Below, piece by piece: positions 57,788 to 64,000 of a DNA stretch of 64,000 nt. A model generated the notes under the pieces. It searched no databases and was not told where the DNA came from. It saw only the letters and a list, made by a program, of their open reading frames with translations. The stretch is from Ottelia alismoides (lineage: Eukaryota; Streptophyta; Magnoliopsida; Alismatales; Hydrocharitaceae): the NCBI GenBank assembly GCA_037367405.1, contig JAZKJV010010616.1, positions 1,203,501-1,267,500 of the forward strand. The letters are read 5' to 3'. A program made the position numbers and the translations under genes. Every line of letters starts with the position of its first letter. Within the stretch, counting starts at the first letter, position 1.

Positions 57788-60700
57788 TGATGAGCCGAAA
57801 ATCAACCCAACCGACTAAGGAAAAAGATAGCTAAGGTCGTTGCGACCTCAGTCACTCGAGATAGAATCAGCTCAATCAAGAAAAAGAGGATCAGACCACC
57901 AATCAAGCAGGTAAAACAATGAAAATCAAATAGTGGCCCTGGCTATGAGATTAGCCTGGTGTAGCACCCAGGGTCGGACTCAGGGAGCACGAATTGGCCT
58001 TACGGCCTACGAAGTAGTCGAAAATGAAATAAGGAAAAACAAGTTTTTTTGTGGTTTTTAATATTTTTATATTTTTTGGATTTTTAAAATGAAAGAAAAT
58101 AATGAAAAAGCAAAAACAATCACATTCAACAAATTATTAAAACACTCTAAAAAGCTCCAAAAATTCCAACAAAAATATTTTTATATTTTTTAGGTTTTTT
58201 ACTTTTTTGGTGAATTTTTGAGAATTTTATAATTTTTATGAAATTTTTTAAAAATAAAAGAAGGCAGAAACAGAAGAAAACTGTCTAGTCAGGCTTGGAG
58301 GACCAATTTAAAATATAAAATGGTCCTAAAAGAGCATGGATGTATTTTTTTATGAAAAATAGAAGCAATGAAGAAAATTCAGGAAAAGAGTTTATTATTT
58401 TTGAAATTTTTCTATGATTTTTTAGAATTTTTAAGAGTTTTAAAGATTTTTCAATTTTTAAGGTTTTTATAAGTCCAAAAATAGCCAAAAACGCATAAAA
58501 CATAAAACACACAAAAATTAACAAATACTAATTTTTTTTAGAGTTTTTGAAAGAGTTTTTATATTATTTTAGGATTTATAAACTAGACAGAAGGAAAAAT
58601 GGCTATTTTTGAATTTTTAAAATACCAAAAAAGCCTAAAAATGTAACAAAATTTTATTGAAAATTCTACACAGTGACAAGAGCTACGTATCCAATTTTCA
58701 CGAAATTTGAACTTGATTTGATATTTTATTAAAATAAAAAATAGGCTCACAGTGCACATAGACCTAAATGCAATAAAAATAAGTTCCAAGGGCTTAAAAG
58801 TAACGAATTCAAGAAACTGGGGGTCCCTCGTGCAAAAATTCCAAGATTGCACGTGCAAGGCACGCGTACTCGGCATAGAGGGACCTAAATGTAAGAAAAC
58901 TTACTTCCAAGGACTAATTAGCAGCCCGTGCTAAAAGTCCAGGGAAGAAAGTGCAAAATACCCGAAGATTTCAATACATGTCGAATAAAAACATTCACAG
59001 GGGTATGGATGCAAATAACAGAAAGTATATTTCATTCAGTAACACTCAGAAACTACATGCCCTCATGCCCATAGTATGCAAATTCTCCACAAAAATCACG
59101 TGATGATGCACGTGTTCCACGTAGATAGGGACCAAAATGCAAATACAAGAAATATCAAGGTCCTAGGTGCAAATGTTCCAGAATAAAGACAACTGAAATA
59201 AATATTTACAGGACTAGAAAGTAAATGACAAAGCAGGAGGGGCCTAAGAGTAAATTACCCCACTTATTATCCAAGGGCTGAAGGCGCGCCACGTGTGATA
59301 TCCAACGGTTGCGGGGTGCTGCGCCTCAACGAAGGACGCCTGCTTGGATATGACGGCTGAGGTCTAGCCACGTGTGATATCGGACGGTGGCTGCTCTCTG
59401 GCTAACCCTTCGCCTAGAGGGATGGCGGAGAGGGAGCCACATGGATGATCTGAAGGTGAGGGATCACGAGCTCCTCTTCGTATAAACGTGTGGTCCAGAT
59501 CAAAACTGGGACTCCGGGGATGAACGAACGGCAGGGGAGGATTCTGGAAGAACTCCTCGCCGGCGAACTTCGTCGGGGCACTGCTGGTACGCTGGACCTC
59601 CTCGGGGGCTGCAAATGGGTGGAATAGAATCGCCACAGCATTCCGCGGATGAAGGGCTCCTCCAATGATGCCGGGAGGCTCCGAGGAGCTCCGGCGACGA
59701 AGGCGGAGCTGGACTCCTGTGCTCGAACGTCAGACCTCCAGATGAGGTCCCTTCAACCTACAAAAGGGCACTATAGGAATCATGGGTCGAGGGCAAACTG
59801 CGTCGATCCGGTTAGGGGTGGTGAAGGTGACTAGATGAGGCACGGCGACACTCTCCGGCGAGGCGACGACGGAGGAGGGTGGACTCCCAGTTCCGGGGCG
59901 AACTGGGTTGGATGGACGGGCGTAGAACGTGAAGAGGAGTGCGGCGGAGATGACGGTCGAATCGGAGGATGGAATGGATGATCGGAGCGGGAGTATTCGA
60001 TGGAATTGATGATCGGAGCGATTTGGGGATAATCAGAATTTAGAGAAATATGGGAAGAATCAAGGCTTCCTGATGCGTGGGATCGACTGGGGATGAGCTC
60101 TTGGAGCTCTGGTCATCGCCTCGAGGGTCGTCGAAGGCCCGAGGCTCGGGTGCTGCTCTGGGCGGCGCGCGGCAGTGAGACGTCGCCAGATTAGTGACGG
60201 GAAGCTCCTCCTCCTCTCTGCAACACGCCGGCAGCTAGCTGTCACTCTAGGGAATCGGGTGGAGGTCCTGGGTGGAAGGGCGACGCCAAAGATGGCTTGC
60301 ATTGTGCGGCGGAGCTCAAGTTTTATACGGCTAGGGGTCCGAGAAGAAGAGGATCGGGCAAGTGATTCGGAGCTCGGACCCCGATGCAAACCTCTGGGCG
60401 TGGATCCGGGAAGTATCAGGCACAATCAAGGCCCGGGGTTTGCGCAAATGGCGGGCGGATCGAGCGCGGAAAAAGAGGAGAAATTGGGTCGAAAACCCGA
60501 TCCGCCTGGAAGGGGGTCCGCGTGGGAGAGTTGATCGGGGGTCAACATCCCCCGTGGACCAATGGGAGCGTGCCATTTAATATCTATTTGAAAATTCATT
60601 TAAAAATAATAAATGAATTATTTTCGAAAAACTTAAAACATGAAAAATGTTTCTTTATTTTTAAACTACTTTTTAGTGATTTTTATTTATTTTTTTCAAA

Positions 60701-61540
60701 TAAAAATAAGGTATGTACAATATAGTATTATTATATATAGGTATATACAATATACATTTTTATTTTTTTGATTTTTAATTATTTATTTTTGTACATTTTA
60801 TTCCAATTTTATATTTTATTTATTTATAGAATAAAATTTGGAATAAAAAGGTATTTTTTTATTTTTATTAATTATTTACAAGGGTTAAATAAATACTTTT
60901 ATTTATATACATACATGGTATATATACAATGTAGGTTTTGATTTTTATTTTATTTATTTTTATTTTATTTTATTTTTGTGATTTTTATTTTATTTATTTA
61001 CATTATGGAATATGGAATATGTACATATTTTTATGGAATTTTTATTTAGTTATTTATAAGGAAAAATAAATAGGTTTGTGGTTTTATGGACATGGTGTAT
61101 ATAGACAATGAAGAAGGAATTTTATATCTTTTTATTTTGCTTTTATTTTTCCCATTTTTATTTTGATTTTATATTTACAAATATATACATATTTACACAA
61201 ATATTTTTTATTTTATTTAGAGGAAAATATTTTATTTATATACATGTACATACACACACATGAGCTTCCTTATCTCTCTCTACTTGGGTTCTTTTCTTAC
61301 GGTCAGGCCCATGCTGATCCTTCCCTTGGTATTAGGTTGCTCAATATTTATTCTAAATATCTCCCTCTTTTTCTTTTATTTCTTTATTCTTTTATTTATG
61401 TACAAAAACATGCTAATTATTGTATTTTACACAATGCATGTTGAATGGTAATTATTGATATTTACACTTATCTACATGTGTTTTGCATAGGTTTTGTAGC
61501 TAAAATAAAAGAATAAAGAGTGATGAATGGGTATTCATCA
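57788..61540 (-). mobile_element. Ath2 5' LTR (3.75 kb)
   Basis: On the minus strand it begins TGATGAATACCCATTCATCA at 61540 and ends ...GGCTCATCA at 57788 beside the primer site. It holds AT-rich blocks (58030-58760 and 60590-61260), the repeated 'aggg...tgcaaat' phrases (58760-59270), two copies of CCACGTGTGATATC (59289, 59370) and a GC-rich block (59270-60580). The next five bases on the right are ATGGT (61541-61545); the partner duplication is not in the window. Clearly diverged from the Ath1 LTR. Confidence 0.92.
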
Positions 61541-63650
61541 ATGGTCCAGATCAAGCCTCAGATGATCAAATGATGGGCTGCTGCTCCTCAAATAGACGGC
61601 CTGGATCAAAACTGGAGCTCGAGGCTGAACGGACGACGGAGGAGGGTCCTCCAAGAAATCGACGTCGGCGACCTTCGTCGACCTCCTGTGCACACTGAGG
61701 ACCTCCTCTGGAGCTGCTGGAAGGTGGAACGTGTTCGCCAAGGTGCTCCACAGCTGAAGAACACCTCCGATGAGACCGGAGACCACTAGAGCTGCCCGAC
61801 GACGTCGGAGGAGCAAAGCTCATGGGCTCGAATGTCGCGACCCTCAGATGGATCACATTCACCTACAAAACAGCCTAGGAAGCTTCCTGGGTCGAGGGCA
61901 AACTGCCTTGACCTGGTTAGGGGAGAAATGATGGTCGGGTGCGTCGGAATGGAAGACCTTCGACGAGGTGACGGCGGTGGAGGTCGGGCCTTGGCTCCGG
62001 GGAGAACCAAGGTAGGTGCGTGGGTGCAGAAGGTGGAGAGAGGTCTCGTGGTCGTGATGGTCAGGTCAGATGAGTGAACGATGATCGGAGCGGGTGGAAT
62101 CGGTTGGAGACGGCGACAGAGCGAATTGGGCGTAAGATGAAATTAAAGGAAACCAAGGGGAATCAGGTCTACCTGGCGGATGCAATCGACTGGGGATGAG
62201 CTTCCAGAGCTCTGGGTGTCCTGGCCTCGAGGAGGCGTGGAGTTCTGAGGCTGGGCGCACCTCGCGGCGGTGCACGACGGCAGACGTCGCCGGATCGATG
62301 GCTAACGGCGCCCTCCCCTCTCTGCGACACCACCCTCGCAAAGCTGTCACTCAATGGAAGGAGATGGAGGTCCTGAGACGAAGGAGCAGTGCCAAGGATG
62401 GCGTGAAAAGCTGGCTGGAGGCGAGGCTAAATAATAGCATAGGTCTGAGAAGATGGGATTGGGTAGGGTTCCGTGAAGCACGGATCCCTAGGCGGATGCT
62501 CCGACGTGGATCTCAGATGTATCAAGGATGATTAGGACCTGGGGTTTGGGTAAATGGAGCTCGGGTCTGGCGGGGATAATTGTGAGAAATCGGGTCAGGC
62601 GCACAGATCCGCGAGAAGGGGGTCCGCGGGGGAGGGTTGACCGGAGGTCAACATCCCCTGTGGACCAATAGGAATCCAGCATTCAATAATTATTTGGAAA
62701 TTAAATAAATAATAATAAATGACCAAATTTCAAAAAACTTAAACATGAAAAATGTTTATTTATTTTCAAATTATTTTTTTATGATTTTTATTTATTTTTT
62801 TAAAATATAATTTATGTATTTACAAAATATTATTATTATATACATGTATATACATATGTATTTTTGATTTTTTATTTTTAATTATTTTTTATATAATTTA
62901 TTCAAATTTTATATTTTATTTATTTATAGAATAAAATTTGGAATAAAAAGGTATTTTATTTAATTTTTACTAATTATTTACATAGGTTAAATAAATACTT
63001 TTATTTACATATATACATGGTATATGTACAAGGTGGCTTTTGGTTTTTATCTTATTTCTTTTTATTTTATTTTTGTTTTTATGATTTTTTTATTTTATTT
63101 ATTTACACCATGACATGGGGAATATGAAAATTTTTTTGTTGTATTTTAATTATTTATTTACAAGGAAAAAATAAATAGATGTGTGGTTCTATGTACATGG
63201 TATATATACAATAGTGAGAGAATTTTATTCTTTTTATTTTTCTTTTATTTTTCCCAATTTTTATTTTAGTTTTATATTTACAAATATGTACACATAAATA
63301 AACACATTTTTATTTTTATTTTTATTAAGAGGAAAATAATTTTATTTATATACATAGGTATATGTACACACATGAGCTTCCCTATCTCCCTCTACTTGGA
63401 TTCTTTTGCGGTCAGGCTCATGCTGAGCCCTCCCTTAGGATTTGGTCACTCAATATTTATTCTAAATATCTCCCTCTTTTTCTTTTATTTCTTTATTCTT
63501 TTATTTATGCACAAAAACATGCTAATTATTGTAATTTACCCAATGCATGCTTATTGATAATTTTATGCTATTTACATGAATATACATGTGTTTTGCATAG
63601 GTTTTGTAGCTAAAATAAAAGAATAAAGAGTGATGAATGGGTATTCATCA
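61541..63650 (-). mobile_element. Ath4 LTR fragment
   Basis: It matches the 5' two-thirds of the Ath2 LTR (about 59430-61540), including the end block with tgatgaatgggtattcatca (63631-63650). It is followed on the right by a polypurine tract on the minus strand, so it is the start of a 3' LTR. Ath2 adjoins its broken side, which suggests Ath2 inserted into it; the other part is not found in the window. Confidence 0.88.
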
Positions 63651-63785
63651 CCCCCTATACTTAACTTTGCTAGTCCCTTAGCAAACACTTATTTGAAAAA
63701 GAAGTGAAAAAGAAAAGGAAAAAGAAAAAGAGGAGAAAATGCATGGATCAATGCTGATTATTAAACTTGCCTTCATTAAATTGAA
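63651..63785 (-). mobile_element. Ath4 polypurine tract and 3' UTR end
   Basis: On the minus strand AAGTATAGGGGG (63662-63651) precedes the LTR. The flanking cctatactt..ctttgctagtccc and the AAAGAAAAAG-rich run match the reverse complement of Ath1 37290-37400. Confidence 0.85.
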
Positions 63786-64000
63786 AGATGGATCTCATTT
63801 AGGTTAGATTTAATTTCTTTCTTTCAATTATGCGCGGATCATTTTGCATGTAAAGAGCCAGAGGAAAGGTACGCATTCTTACTCAGCATGCATCATTGAT
63901 TTCATCGCGCATCGACTTTTTCATCTTCTCCCCTGTTTCTGGAATTAATAATCATCATACGAAGGAAAAATTCGTTAGGTGATTGCTTTATTTGAAAAAC
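63786..64000 (+). mobile_element. Athila leader fragment in plus orientation
   Basis: 63815-63995 is the reverse complement of Ath2 56810-56990 (shared: ggtacgcattcttactc, catcattgattt, cttctcccctgttt, aaaaattcgttagg). Ath2 is on the minus strand, so this piece is a leader pointing right, head-to-head with the Ath4 UTR. It runs out of the window. Confidence 0.8.

Noticed and set aside
59364..62531. Many open frames of 60-120 codons in the Ath2 and Ath4 LTRs
   Set aside because: All lie in the GC-rich LTR block, on both strands; the two LTR copies do not keep the same frames.

Overview
The window is plant nuclear DNA made almost entirely of nested, decaying LTR retrotransposons. No host gene, rRNA, tRNA or CRISPR array is supported. 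The plant assignment rests on the element types: Ty1/copia copies with an initiator-Met-tRNA primer site (TGGTATCAGAGCC), and Ty3/gypsy copies of the Athila type with an Asp-tRNA-like primer site (TGGCGCCGTTG...), an FMDDFSVYG reverse transcriptase motif and very long LTRs. The species cannot be read from the sequence. Element names below (CopA-C, Ath1-4) are local labels.

Layout. 1-5426: CopA, a copia copy on the minus strand (leader, primer site, 2.6-kb LTR). 5427-6532: unassigned DNA. 6533-13541: CopB on the plus strand in the unusual order 3' half of the interior, LTR, 5' leader. 13542-44630: the 3' LTR of a minus-strand Athila element (Ath3), split by CopC (15405-43142, target duplication GGATT). 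CopC is itself split by Ath1 (22716-41222, target duplication ATATG). 44631-48248: remaining interior of Ath3 (3' UTR, integrase, RNase H). About 48249-61540: Ath2, a minus-strand Athila copy with gag, protease, RT, RNase H, integrase and a 3.75-kb 5' LTR but no 3' LTR. 61541-63650: a partial LTR of a fourth Athila copy (Ath4), then a short piece of its 3' UTR, and from about 63786 an Athila leader in the opposite direction.

Inferred insertion order: CopB, then Ath3 into it, then CopC into the Ath3 LTR, then Ath1 into CopC. All pol genes are broken. Ath2 is damaged mainly by C-to-T type nonsense changes, Ath1 mainly by frameshifts.

The most notable structure is non-coding. The Athila 3' UTR holds a series of hairpins, each ending in a copy of the polypurine-tract motif (CTAAGTATAGGGGG), with paired arm changes between copies. 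The Ath1 LTR has a 28-bp perfect palindrome centred on a G-box. The copia LTRs carry an array of short-loop hairpins and a palindrome held exactly 12 bp upstream of the TATA box in all four LTR copies.
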